Position numbers and translations under genes: made by a program
From: an uncultured Flavobacteriales bacterium
Lineage (GTDB): Bacteria > Bacteroidota > Bacteroidia > Flavobacteriales > Crocinitomicaceae
Length of the DNA: 64,000 nucleotides
Reading direction: 5' to 3'
Assembly: GCA_946479285.1 (NCBI GenBank)
Contig: CAMLFH010000003.1
Coordinates: 186,001-250,000 of the forward strand
Shown here: positions 8,773 to 17,609 of the stretch, one piece after another
How the letters are laid out: each line of letters starts with the position of its first letter
Numbering within the stretch: the stretch's first letter is position 1
The notes under the pieces: generated by a model
What the model was told of the DNA's origin: nothing
Databases searched by the model: none
What the model saw: the letters and a program-made list of their open reading frames with translations, nothing else

Positions 8773-10650
8773 ATGAACCTTTTTAAGAAATTTGATATTT
8801 TTTTGCTGGAAAAGTTTCCGCTGCTTTGGCATACCAAGTTATTGTATGCCTGCTTGTTTTCTGTTTTGATGAGCATCCTTTTTTATTCCTGGGGTTATTT
8901 TTATACGGATCCAAAGTCCATCATCCGCATTTCTCAAAGTTTTTATTTCGAGCGTTCAAATGCATCTCTTTGTTTTGTTCTCCTGAACGCCACTTTCATT
9001 ATCGTTTGGGCTTTGGCTTTCTATAGGAAAAGTGCACTAAAGAATCTCTATCCTTTGCAGCGATTTTACTTCACACGTTTACTTTGCTCTTTTATGGTGA
9101 TATTTTGGAGCTTGACATGGCCATACACCACATTCAATTGGGGAGTGAAAGCAAAAGTGAAGCAGCTTGCTCCAATAGAAGAATTAAAAGACCACATTCA
9201 AACTATCAATTTAGCAGATGCATTTTTGTTTGATAATAGCTTTTACTACAATACTTATTTAAATGTTTACCATCCCGATGTAACAGAAATCCAGTTCGAT
9301 TATAACGATTCCACATGGACCAATATGCCATCTGTTCTCTATGGTAGTCTATCCAAACTTAAAGAATCTGAAAATCAGTATAAATTCGAATATCACCCGA
9401 AAAATCAGATCGCTGAAGTTGAATTAAAAAGTGATGAAACGTATTACAGCCCGTCTCTTCATCCTGAAAACAATGACACGGTTGAAAACATGCTCACGCA
9501 ATTCTTAGTGCTCAAAACGATTGTGGCAAAATCTCCTTGTTCAAGTTCAGGTGAATACACCTATTTATTAGAGACAAAGAAGCTCCGGCAATTATGTCCC
9601 AACGGACTGTATGACTTACGAAATTTTTCAAAAGAGGAATTATCACCGGATTATTTCTCCTACCCGGAATACAAGAATATCTTTCACGAATACGCTGAAA
9701 GAAGGAATGATTACAATTATTTGATCCATTATAACGAATACGACGGTGAGCAAAATTTCTCCATAGAGGCCAACAAATCGTTTAATGCGTTTTTAAAATC
9801 CAGTAAAAGAGACGATATCCTGAAAGTACTTAATAAGTATCAGGACCTATTAGCTCGACATAAAATCAGGCATTCCCTTAACAATGCTGAAATTTTGGAT
9901 TACGTGCTAAAAAGAAAACACAAGATGACTGCTCCAGCAGTTGTAGGTGAATTTGCCAATAATCCGGAACAGGCTCAAGCAGACCTTTCCCGGTTTGGCA
10001 ACCTGGAGGGGTATGAAGCATTCAGAGCCTCCACGGAAGACGAACACGAACAATCTTTGTATTTTGTAGAAAAAGCGCAATTGGAAGAATTGTATTCAAA
10101 CAGCCAGGCAGCGCATGATCCTGCCATTAATTGGATTCCATTTGTTGCAAGTCTCTTTTTTGCACTTGGCTTTGCGCTGGTGTTTTTCCTTTTTGCAATA
10201 GGAAATCCGATCAACCTGATCATTGCAGCTTCGGTTGGCGGAGTATTTGTGATTCTAAACATCCTGTTCTTCCTTTTGTTTTTAGAACAGCATGATTATC
10301 GTGAGGATTACGATCCGACATTCCGGATTTTTGCACAACTGCTGATTTTCAGTGGAATTTTGTATTCATTGCTGTATATCTTCTATTCCAAAAAGAGTAT
10401 TTCGAAAAGGCTTCTTTTGATCACTTTCAACCTCTGTTTTGCAGTGACGATTTTTGTTCCGATTTTCTCTTACCAATTTTTGGAATCTGTCTTGAAAAGA
10501 AAATACATGGACAGTTGCTTCAACCAGCACACAGAACATAGTGTCTTTTACTATTGGGGTCAAGATCCTATAGTTATCTGGCTGTCTGCATTCGGGGCGA
10601 TTCTCGTATTCACTCATTTCATAAAACGGGTTTTGGCAAAACCGGAATAA
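8773..10650 (+). CDS. uncharacterised multi-pass membrane protein, probable ABC partner
   Basis: 625 residues, no family recognised. Helices near residues 24-42, 60-80 and 100-120 are followed by a large hydrophilic domain (about 125-455, rich in Tyr, Asn and Glu) and then five or six helices to the C-terminus. The layout, two helix groups around a big extracytoplasmic loop, resembles ABC exporters of the MacB/ABC-2 kind, but no MacB motif is evident. It starts 2 nt after the ATPase stop, so the two very likely act together. The FtsX/MacB assignment is not claimed. Confidence 0.75.
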   Translation: MNLFKKFDIFLLEKFPLLWHTKLLYACLFSVLMSILFYSWGYFYTDPKSIIRISQSFYFERSNASLCFVLLNATFIIVWALAFYRKSALKNLYPLQRFYFTRLLCSFMVIFWSLTWPYTTFNWGVKAKVKQLAPIEELKDHIQTINLADAFLFDNSFYYNTYLNVYHPDVTEIQFDYNDSTWTNMPSVLYGSLSKLKESENQYKFEYHPKNQIAEVELKSDETYYSPSLHPENNDTVENMLTQFLVLKTIVAKSPCSSSGEYTYLLETKKLRQLCPNGLYDLRNFSKEELSPDYFSYPEYKNIFHEYAERRNDYNYLIHYNEYDGEQNFSIEANKSFNAFLKSSKRDDILKVLNKYQDLLARHKIRHSLNNAEILDYVLKRKHKMTAPAVVGEFANNPEQAQADLSRFGNLEGYEAFRASTEDEHEQSLYFVEKAQLEELYSNSQAAHDPAINWIPFVASLFFALGFALVFFLFAIGNPINLIIAASVGGVFVILNILFFLLFLEQHDYREDYDPTFRIFAQLLIFSGILYSLLYIFYSKKSISKRLLLITFNLCFAVTIFVPIFSYQFLESVLKRKYMDSCFNQHTEHSVFYYWGQDPIVIWLSAFGAILVFTHFIKRVLAKPE

Positions 10651-10722
10651 GCAAGCGAAATCGCGATAGCTAGCGGGATCAAAATTGTTGACGGAATGTC
10701 GGTGTAAATTAACTATTTCAGC

Positions 10723-10730
10723 TACATTTG
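10723..10730 (+). promoter_or_regulatory. -7 promoter box TACATTTG of alaS
   Basis: TAnnTTTG match 46 nt before the alaS ATG. A short CTCTC...GAGAG hairpin (10735-10749) lies in the presumed leader. Confidence 0.5.
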
Positions 10731-10776
10731 CAACTCTCAAAAAGAGAGTAAATAAAGCATTCACAAGTTAACAGTA

Positions 10777-13392
10777 ATGACAGTACACGAGATTCGCAAG
10801 CAGTTTTTTGATTTTTTTGCATCGAAAGGACATCAGATTGTTCCTTCAGCACCAATGGTTGTGAAAAATGACCCAACCTTGATGTTTACGAACGCCGGAA
10901 TGAACCAGTTCAAGGATTTTTTCCTTGGAAATGCGGTTCCGAAGAATCGTCGTGTCGCCAATTCTCAAAAATGTTTACGCGTTTCAGGAAAACACAATGA
11001 CCTGGAAGAAGTGGGCGTGGATACTTACCACCACACCATGTTCGAGATGCTTGGAAACTGGTCTTTCGGAGATTATTTCAAAGAAGAGGCTATTGGCTGG
11101 GCATGGGAATTATTGACTGAAGTTTACAAAATTCCAAAAGACCGTTTATACGTGACTGTTTTTAAAGGTGATGAAAAAGACGGTGTTCCAATGGACCAGG
11201 AATCCTTTGATATCTGGAAGAAATACATTGCTGAAGACCGCATCATTTTGGCTTCCAAGAAAGATAATTTCTGGGAAATGGGTGATACGGGCCCATGCGG
11301 ACCTTGTACGGAAATTCACGTAGATAACCGTCCTGCTGCTGAAAGAACAAAAGAAGACGGAAAGAAATACGTAAACGAAGATCATCCGCAAGTGATTGAG
11401 ATCTGGAACAACGTATTCATGCAGTTCAACCGCAAAGCCGACGGAAGCTTAGAACCACTTCCTGCAACGCACGTGGATACCGGAATGGGATTGGAACGTT
11501 TGGCAATGACACTTCAGGACAAAACTTCCAATTACGACATCGATTTATTCCAGACTTTGATCCAGCATATGGAAAAAGTTTCCGGAAAGAAATACGGAGA
11601 GAACGAAACAACGGATATCGCTTTGCGTGTGATCGCTGATCACGTGCGTGCCATTGCATTCTCTATTGCAGACGGACAATTGCCATCCAATACCGGAGCC
11701 GGTTATGTGATTCGTCGTATTTTGAGACGCGCTGTCCGTTACGGATACCAAACACTGGGATTGAAAGAACCCTTCCTTTCCGGTTTATCGGTGGTACTTT
11801 CCCAGGTCATGGGAGATCCGTTCTCCGAATTGGTGAAACAAGGCGAATTGGTAGAGAAAGTGATCCGTGAAGAAGAATTGTCTTTTTTCCGTACACTGGA
11901 ACAAGGGATCAAGCGCATTGAAAGCTTAATTACAGCTGCGAAAAATGACCATAAAACCATTCTTGATGGAGTTTCTGTCTTTGAATTATATGATACTTAC
12001 GGTTTCCCATTCGACTTGACCAGTTTGATTGCTCGTGAGAACGATCTTTCTGTAGATGAAGATGGATTCAACGCCCAATTAACGAAACAAAAAGACCGTT
12101 CAAGAGCCGCAACAGCTATTGAAACAGATGACTGGGTACAATTGATCGATGATTCGGTGGAGGAATTCGTTGGATACGATTATTTGGAAACAGCTGTTGA
12201 AATTGTGAAATACCGGAAGGTTTCTCAGAAACAAAAGACTTTCTATCAATTGGTTTTCACTAAAACTCCTTTCTACCCGGAAGGTGGTGGACAAGTTGGT
12301 GATACGGGAAGAATTTACAACGATTCGGAATCTCTGGTGATCTTTGACACGAAAAAAGAGAACAACCTCATCGTTCATTTATCTGAAAATCTCCCGGCAA
12401 ACCCGAACAAACCTTTTACTGCTGAAGTAAATAAAGAAAAACGTCATTTATCGGCTTTCAATCACTCTGCTACTCACTTGCTGCATCATGCTTTGCGAAG
12501 TGTTTTGGGAACTCATGTCGAGCAAAAAGGATCTTTGGTAAATTCAAATTACCTGCGTTTCGACTTTTCTCATTTTTCGAAAGTGACGGATGAGGAATTG
12601 GCTAAAATCGAATCATTGGTGAGCGAAGCAATTCGTGCCAGCATTGATTTGGATGAAAGACGCAATGTTCCGATCGAAGTAGCAACAGAAATGGGTGCTA
12701 TGGCTTTGTTCGGTGAAAAATACGGCGATACGGTCCGTGTGATCAAATTTGGTGATTCGGTTGAATTATGCGGTGGAACACATGTTAAAAACACCGGACA
12801 AATCGGTTTATTCAAAATCCAGGCTGAATCTGCTGTTGCAGCAGGTATTCGCAGAATTGAAGCGATTACAAATGTTGCCGTAGAATCGCATTATGCAGAT
12901 CAGGAATCGAAATTGAAATCGGTAAATGAACTCTTGAAAAATCCGAAAGACGTTTCCAAGGCTGTAGAAGATTTGATCCTGAAAAACAACCAGCTTCAAA
13001 AACAGGTGGAAACCTTCAAGAAGGAACAGGCTAAATCGGTGAAAGCTGATTTGAAGACCAAAATTGTTTCCAAAGGGGATTTTTCTTACCTCGAGGCAAT
13101 CATTGATCTGGATGCAGGTTCCGTGAAAGATATTTTGTTCCAGTTGAAAGGCGAAGTTCAAAACCTGTTTGCAGTAATTGGCTCAAAAGAAGACGACAAA
13201 TGTGCGATCAGTGTGCAGGTAGACGAGACCTTGGTTTCAGCAAAAGGATGGAATGCAGGAGCTTTGGTTAAATCCGTAGCTCAATTAATCCAGGGAGGCG
13301 GAGGCGGACAAGCTTTCTTCGCAACCGCCGGAGGTAAAAATGCGGCAGGACTAAGTGAAGCAATCGAAACGATTAGAAAGACTATTTCTTAA
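10777..13392 (+). CDS. alaS: alanine--tRNA ligase
   Basis: 871 residues, the full bacterial length. The class II catalytic core begins near VPSAPMVVKNDPTLMFTNAG (about 23-42). The editing domain contains HSATHLLHHAL (HxxxH, about 567-577) and the zinc-binding CGGTH (about 666-670). The C-Ala domain ends with the Gly-rich QGGGGGQAFFATAGG. It charges tRNA-Ala and clears mischarged Ser and Gly in the cytosol. The last 11 bp overlap, tail to tail, the flippase gene on the other strand, and no terminator separates them. It is monocistronic from its own TAnnTTTG promoter. Confidence 0.98.
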   Translation: MTVHEIRKQFFDFFASKGHQIVPSAPMVVKNDPTLMFTNAGMNQFKDFFLGNAVPKNRRVANSQKCLRVSGKHNDLEEVGVDTYHHTMFEMLGNWSFGDYFKEEAIGWAWELLTEVYKIPKDRLYVTVFKGDEKDGVPMDQESFDIWKKYIAEDRIILASKKDNFWEMGDTGPCGPCTEIHVDNRPAAERTKEDGKKYVNEDHPQVIEIWNNVFMQFNRKADGSLEPLPATHVDTGMGLERLAMTLQDKTSNYDIDLFQTLIQHMEKVSGKKYGENETTDIALRVIADHVRAIAFSIADGQLPSNTGAGYVIRRILRRAVRYGYQTLGLKEPFLSGLSVVLSQVMGDPFSELVKQGELVEKVIREEELSFFRTLEQGIKRIESLITAAKNDHKTILDGVSVFELYDTYGFPFDLTSLIARENDLSVDEDGFNAQLTKQKDRSRAATAIETDDWVQLIDDSVEEFVGYDYLETAVEIVKYRKVSQKQKTFYQLVFTKTPFYPEGGGQVGDTGRIYNDSESLVIFDTKKENNLIVHLSENLPANPNKPFTAEVNKEKRHLSAFNHSATHLLHHALRSVLGTHVEQKGSLVNSNYLRFDFSHFSKVTDEELAKIESLVSEAIRASIDLDERRNVPIEVATEMGAMALFGEKYGDTVRVIKFGDSVELCGGTHVKNTGQIGLFKIQAESAVAAGIRRIEAITNVAVESHYADQESKLKSVNELLKNPKDVSKAVEDLILKNNQLQKQVETFKKEQAKSVKADLKTKIVSKGDFSYLEAIIDLDAGSVKDILFQLKGEVQNLFAVIGSKEDDKCAISVQVDETLVSAKGWNAGALVKSVAQLIQGGGGGQAFFATAGGKNAAGLSEAIETIRKTIS

Positions 13393-14878
13393 CGAATTTT
13401 CCTTTCACAAAGCCCAGTGCTTTTTGAAAATAGGAAATAGTCTCATTTTCCAGTTTGAAAATATAAATAGGAAACACGAATAATCCCATTACAAGAATGG
13501 ATTCAAAGCACATTTGGATCCATTTGTTGTTTATGAGTCCTTGTGTGAAGTAACCTGCCGTGAATGTGATTACCGCCAATCCGATGACAAAGAACTGATT
13601 TCGCGTAAAGGGATGAATCTTGTAAATCTTCCACACGAAAATCAATCTTCCCAGGTTAAAGATGATAAATGCAATGCTTGTTGAAATGGCAGCTCCTGCT
13701 CCACCCCACTGCGGTATCAGCAGCAGATTAAAGGCGTAAACCGTTCCAATTAAAATAACGGTAAAGATCAATTCGTAACGGTATTTCTTGGAAGTCGTAA
13801 AGATCGCCCCGTTCAGACCCAAAAACATGTCCAGTAAACGACCGATCATCAACATCAGGAAAATCCATTTCCCGGGCTGGTATATCGGTTTCAACAGAGA
13901 AAAGAGAAAATCAATATTCAGCCAGACCATTAAAAACATTCCCAATCCCAAAACAAGCGAAACAGAACTGACTTTTTGGTAAAGATCTTTCATCTTATCC
14001 ATCTCCCGGTGTTTCCAGTAATCTGCAACTAAAGGCGCACTAACCCGAAGAATCGAACGATAAGGCACCTGTAGAGCACCGCTCAGAAAAACTACTGTAG
14101 AGTATATTCCCGCTTCTTCCAATCCGATTATTTCGGCCAGCATCATCAAATCCAGTGAGGTAACCAAAACGAATCCAAGACTATTTACATAATAAAAAGA
14201 GGAGAACTGGAAGATAATCCGCTTGAAGCGTTTCGAGATTTGAATGGACGAATAACTCAGGTTAAACTCATTGATCCGGATCAGGTAAACAAGCAGGATC
14301 AGAGTTGGAACAATGTAAAGCAAACTATGCCATACCACAAATTGCTCAAACGAAATCCAATCCGCTATGAACAGCAGTATTAAAAAAGTTGTTACTACGC
14401 GAAGAACGATTTCGTATGCAAAGACCGAAACGATATTCTTGTACAAACTCCGCAGGTAAGATTCAAGTACGATGAAAATCACATATGAAATCCCGATCGG
14501 CAGAACCCAGTAATAATACTCATTGAACAAAGCAGACTTCTCACTGTACCTGGCCTGAATTTGTTCACTGAGCCCGATATACAACAGGGTACAGATCACT
14601 ATTCCAATCAAAACTATAATCAGGGTAAAAGGCAAAAAACCGTGGTGCTTTTTTTCGGGATTCTTAAAGAACGGAAAGAATTTCCACACCGTGAATAGAC
14701 TCCCCATGTTTGCCAACTGTGCAAAAAGCGTACCCACAGTAACGATCAGGTTTACCAAACCAATTTGTTCGATACTTAAAAACCATATGAATAAAAGACC
14801 TTTATTCAAATACCCCAAAACAATTCCCAGATAGGAAATAATCATTGTTCTGAAAGCATCTTTTTGTACCAGTCCCAT
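13382..14878 (-). CDS. polysaccharide flippase (Wzx-like, MATE/MOP superfamily)
   Basis: 498 residues with about 14 hydrophobic helices and very few long loops, the usual form of O-antigen or capsule flippases. The N-terminus FRTMIISYLGIVLGYLNKG resembles polysaccharide-biosynthesis transporters. It would move lipid-linked oligosaccharides across the inner membrane. It is divergently transcribed from the glycosyltransferase at 14976, so the intergenic 97 bp hold two opposed promoters. With the nonulosonate genes downstream it forms the glycan export part of the island. Confidence 0.85.
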   Translation of the reverse strand: MGLVQKDAFRTMIISYLGIVLGYLNKGLLFIWFLSIEQIGLVNLIVTVGTLFAQLANMGSLFTVWKFFPFFKNPEKKHHGFLPFTLIIVLIGIVICTLLYIGLSEQIQARYSEKSALFNEYYYWVLPIGISYVIFIVLESYLRSLYKNIVSVFAYEIVLRVVTTFLILLFIADWISFEQFVVWHSLLYIVPTLILLVYLIRINEFNLSYSSIQISKRFKRIIFQFSSFYYVNSLGFVLVTSLDLMMLAEIIGLEEAGIYSTVVFLSGALQVPYRSILRVSAPLVADYWKHREMDKMKDLYQKVSSVSLVLGLGMFLMVWLNIDFLFSLLKPIYQPGKWIFLMLMIGRLLDMFLGLNGAIFTTSKKYRYELIFTVILIGTVYAFNLLLIPQWGGAGAAISTSIAFIIFNLGRLIFVWKIYKIHPFTRNQFFVIGLAVITFTAGYFTQGLINNKWIQMCFESILVMGLFVFPIYIFKLENETISYFQKALGFVKGKFVKK

Positions 14879-14899
14879 TCAACACCTGAATTTACCTGA

Positions 14900-14907
14900 C
14901 AAATGTA
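14900..14907 (-). promoter_or_regulatory. -7 promoter box TACATTTG of the flippase gene
   Basis: Minus-strand TAnnTTTG match ending 21 nt before the ATG at 14878, within the divergent promoter region. Confidence 0.5.
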
Positions 14908-14945
14908 ATTAAACAATCGCAAGTCATAGAGCAAATAATATTCGC

Positions 14946-14953
14946 TATCTTTG
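14946..14953 (+). promoter_or_regulatory. -7 promoter box TATCTTTG of the glycosyltransferase operon
   Basis: TAnnTTTG match. It puts transcription start near 14960, which would leave the upstream ATG at 14961 nearly leaderless and favours the ATG at 14976. Confidence 0.55.
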
Positions 14954-14975
14954 ATTTTTGATGCAAAATAACTTC

Positions 14976-15884
14976 ATGAATAAAAAATTATCGGTTATTA
15001 TCTGTACGTACAATCGAGATAAATACATTGCTGAATCCATCCAAGCTGCATTAAATCAGACATCACATCCGGATACTTACGAAGTTGTTGTTATCAATAA
15101 CAACTCTACCGACAGCACTCATGAAATTTGCACAAAACTGTTAAACGATCCGAACGTTCCTGCTTTCCATTATTTTGTAGAAACCAATCAGGGCCTATCT
15201 TACGCTAGAAATCGGGGGATGCAGGAATCCAAAGGACAAATTTTCTGCTTCATCGATGACGATGCTATCATGGAAAAGGATTATACAGCAAACTTAATGG
15301 CTTTCTTTGATCAAAATCCGGATGTTGCGGCTGCCGGAGGACGGATTTATCCGCGTTTTGAAGGAAAAGCTCCCAAATGGCTTTCTCATTTTTTAGTTCC
15401 GCTAATGTCGACCATCGACCTTGGAAACGAAGCAAAACCTTTCAAGTTCGGGAAATATCCCATTGGAGCAAATATGGCAATCAGGGCCAGCGTTTTTGAA
15501 TCGCTGAAACCATTTGATGTACATTTGGGAAGGACCGGGAACAACCTTCTCGGAGGAGAAGAAAAAGACATTTTTTCGCGCATGCGTGCCCGGAATTATG
15601 GAATTTGGTACGTTCCCAATACGATCGTTCATCACGTAATCCCGGATGCAAGACTTCAAAAATCCTTTATCAAAAAAATGGGGGTGGGAATTGGGCTTAG
15701 CGAGCGAATTCGTTCTAAAAACCTGGGAGGAATGAACTACTTCAAAACCAGTATCAGGGAATTGTGCAAATGGGGAGCTACATTCCTGCTTGCATTGGGA
15801 TATACATTGATGCTTGCACCTGCTAAAGGAATCATGCTGATCCGCTTTCGGTTTTGGGTTTCCAAAGGACTTTTTAATTATTGA
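14976..15884 (+). CDS. family 2 glycosyltransferase
   Basis: 302 residues from the chosen ATG (MNKKLSVIICTYNR). An in-frame ATG at 14961 adds five residues but would sit almost at the transcription start. The GT-A fold is marked by SVIICTYNR, a nucleotide-binding VVINNNSTDST stretch, and the metal-binding FIDDDA (DxD type). A GGEEKDIFSRM segment fits the ED catalytic region. A single amphipathic or hydrophobic C-terminal stretch (LLALGYTLMLAP) may attach it to the membrane. It probably adds a sugar to the lipid-linked glycan. First gene of a rightward run with the next start 16 nt away. Confidence 0.88.
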   Translation: MNKKLSVIICTYNRDKYIAESIQAALNQTSHPDTYEVVVINNNSTDSTHEICTKLLNDPNVPAFHYFVETNQGLSYARNRGMQESKGQIFCFIDDDAIMEKDYTANLMAFFDQNPDVAAAGGRIYPRFEGKAPKWLSHFLVPLMSTIDLGNEAKPFKFGKYPIGANMAIRASVFESLKPFDVHLGRTGNNLLGGEEKDIFSRMRARNYGIWYVPNTIVHHVIPDARLQKSFIKKMGVGIGLSERIRSKNLGGMNYFKTSIRELCKWGATFLLALGYTLMLAPAKGIMLIRFRFWVSKGLFNY

Positions 15885-15900
15885 AAACAAACTGAATTAA

Positions 15901-16773
15901 ATGCTCAAGTTCATACAAAATTTAAGGTTAAGCAGTGAAACTCTAGCACGCATATTGATTCTGAGTCGGTGGACCGGAATTCTAAAATCCACTTCGGCCG
16001 ATAAGACAACCTGTGTGATTGTTGGAAACGGTCCGTCATTTAGAGATTCTTTGAATAAATACCGGGATGAGCTGAGCCGGCACGACCTGGTTTGTGTCAA
16101 CAATTTCGCCGCTTCTGATTCTTTCCTGGAATTGAAGCCCCGTTACTACATTATCAATGCCACCATTGTGTTCTTACCAGATGCCAAACAGAGCAAAATT
16201 TACCAGGATTTCAAAAGGGAAGTCTTTGATAACCTCAGAAAAACAAGCTGGGACATGGAAATCATGGTGCCATTCGCAGCTAAAAAATCACCGGATTTTA
16301 AACAACTTCTGGCAGATAACAAACACTTAAAACCCATCTATTTCAATTTAACATCCATTGAAGGCTTTTCCTGGTTCAAAAACTTGCTTTTCAAAATGGG
16401 AGTCGGGACACCCCGTCCGCACAATGTGATTATCCCTGCAATCATGAACATGATCTACCTGAAATACAGGACCATTATTCTCATCGGTGCAGATCATTCC
16501 TGGCTGGGAGAAATTTCAGTTTCGGAAGATAACATAACATTGATCAATCAGAAACATTTTTACGATGAGAACGAGTCTAAAGCTATCCCAATGAATGATT
16601 ATCAGCTAAGGCCGCGAAGACTTCACGAGGTATTGCAAAAATTCCAACTCACTTTCCAGGGATATTGGGAAATCAACGAATACATTGAAAACAAAAACAT
16701 TCAGATCTATAATTGCAGCGAAGTTTCTTTGATCGATGCCTTCGAACGCAAAAAACTAAACGAATTGTCATAA
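15901..16773 (+). CDS. GT42/DUF115-like protein, candidate nonulosonate transferase
   Basis: 290 residues. The N-terminal CVIVGNGPS (38-46) and VCVNNFA (64-70) have the pattern of CstII-type GT42 sialyltransferases and of the DUF115/Maf proteins (GNGPS followed by an Asn-rich CNxF). A second match is the HNVIIPAIMNM helix followed by TIILIGADHSW (191-201), equivalent to the GIDFY strand of GT42. A late YNCSEVSLIDAF (270-281) fits the C-terminal strand. Maf and GT42 enzymes transfer CMP-pseudaminic or CMP-sialic acid, and a CMP-nonulosonate operon lies 0.8 kb downstream, so a transferase role is reasonable. The similarity is by eye and remote. It could be another GNGPS-type glycan enzyme. Confidence 0.55.
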   Translation: MLKFIQNLRLSSETLARILILSRWTGILKSTSADKTTCVIVGNGPSFRDSLNKYRDELSRHDLVCVNNFAASDSFLELKPRYYIINATIVFLPDAKQSKIYQDFKREVFDNLRKTSWDMEIMVPFAAKKSPDFKQLLADNKHLKPIYFNLTSIEGFSWFKNLLFKMGVGTPRPHNVIIPAIMNMIYLKYRTIILIGADHSWLGEISVSEDNITLINQKHFYDENESKAIPMNDYQLRPRRLHEVLQKFQLTFQGYWEINEYIENKNIQIYNCSEVSLIDAFERKKLNELS

Positions 16774-16787
16774 ATACTCCGAAAGCA

Positions 16788-17570
16788 ATGTTTAAACGAG
16801 CATTTTCTAAATTTTTCAATCCCAAATTTTACACCTTGCTGCGTTTGATCGCATTGACCGCATTCAAGAAGAAAAATAAGTCCGGAACGATCCGCATCGG
16901 TGGATTTAAAATAGAATACAATGACATTCGGGCTTTGATGGGAATGTATCACGAGATCATTTACCAGGAGCATTACCGTTTTGCAACGAAGAGTGAAAAA
17001 CCGGTAATCATTGACTGCGGAGCGAACATCGGCCTTTCCGTCTTATATTTTCACCGAACTCATCCAAAAGCTCAAATTATAGCTATTGAAGCTGATCCGG
17101 CAGTTGCAGCAGTTCTTCGAAGAAATCTGGAGGCAAACGGCTGTTCTGCAACAGTTATTGAAAAGGCAGCCTGGAGCAATTCCGATTCTGAAATCACCTT
17201 CGGCCAGGCCGGCGCAGATTCAGGTTCTATCTTCTCTACAGAAAACGTGATTCGTGTCCCAACTGTACGATTCAAAGACATCATTGAAGAATATCCTTCC
17301 ATCGACTTAATTAAAATTGACATTGAAGGTGCTGAAATGGAAGTAATCGAAGACTGTTATTCTTCCCTGGGCAGATCGAAATACGTCTTTATCGAATTCC
17401 ATTCCTTCCCTCAAAGAGAACAGCGTTTAGAACGTATTTTAGAACTGCTTGCTTCCCAGGGATTCCGATATAAAGTGCTGCAGGCCAGACGCGAGGAAAA
17501 ACCTTTCATGCAGGATATCAGCAATCAGGAGATGGACGTGCAATTAAACGTTTTCTTCCATAAGAATTAA
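16788..17570 (+). CDS. FkbM-family SAM-dependent methyltransferase
   Basis: 260 residues from the ATG at 16788; a longer frame overlaps the previous gene and adds no family sequence. SAM-binding motif I is IIDCGANIGLSVLYF, followed by the acidic motif II AIEADP, and IDLIKIDIEGAEMEVI, the DIEG signature of FkbM proteins. These enzymes O-methylate sugars or small polyketide-like substrates; here a glycan hydroxyl is the likely target. It starts 14 nt after the GT42-like gene and probably belongs to the same transcript. Confidence 0.85.
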   Translation: MFKRAFSKFFNPKFYTLLRLIALTAFKKKNKSGTIRIGGFKIEYNDIRALMGMYHEIIYQEHYRFATKSEKPVIIDCGANIGLSVLYFHRTHPKAQIIAIEADPAVAAVLRRNLEANGCSATVIEKAAWSNSDSEITFGQAGADSGSIFSTENVIRVPTVRFKDIIEEYPSIDLIKIDIEGAEMEVIEDCYSSLGRSKYVFIEFHSFPQREQRLERILELLASQGFRYKVLQARREEKPFMQDISNQEMDVQLNVFFHKN

Positions 17571-17580
17571 ATCATTCGGT

Positions 17581-17588
17581 TATCTTTG
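17581..17588 (+). promoter_or_regulatory. -7 promoter box TATCTTTG of the nonulosonate operon
   Basis: TAnnTTTG match ending 21 nt before the GTG start of pseB. A second match, TACATTTG, overlaps the start codon itself (17603-17610) and is less likely to be used. Confidence 0.5.
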
Positions 17589-17609
17589 TAATATCTCAAA
17601 AATACATTT

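Noticed and set aside
16713..16787. Longer start for the FkbM methyltransferase
   Set aside because: Lies within the previous gene; the ATG at 16788 has normal spacing and gives a family-like N-terminus.
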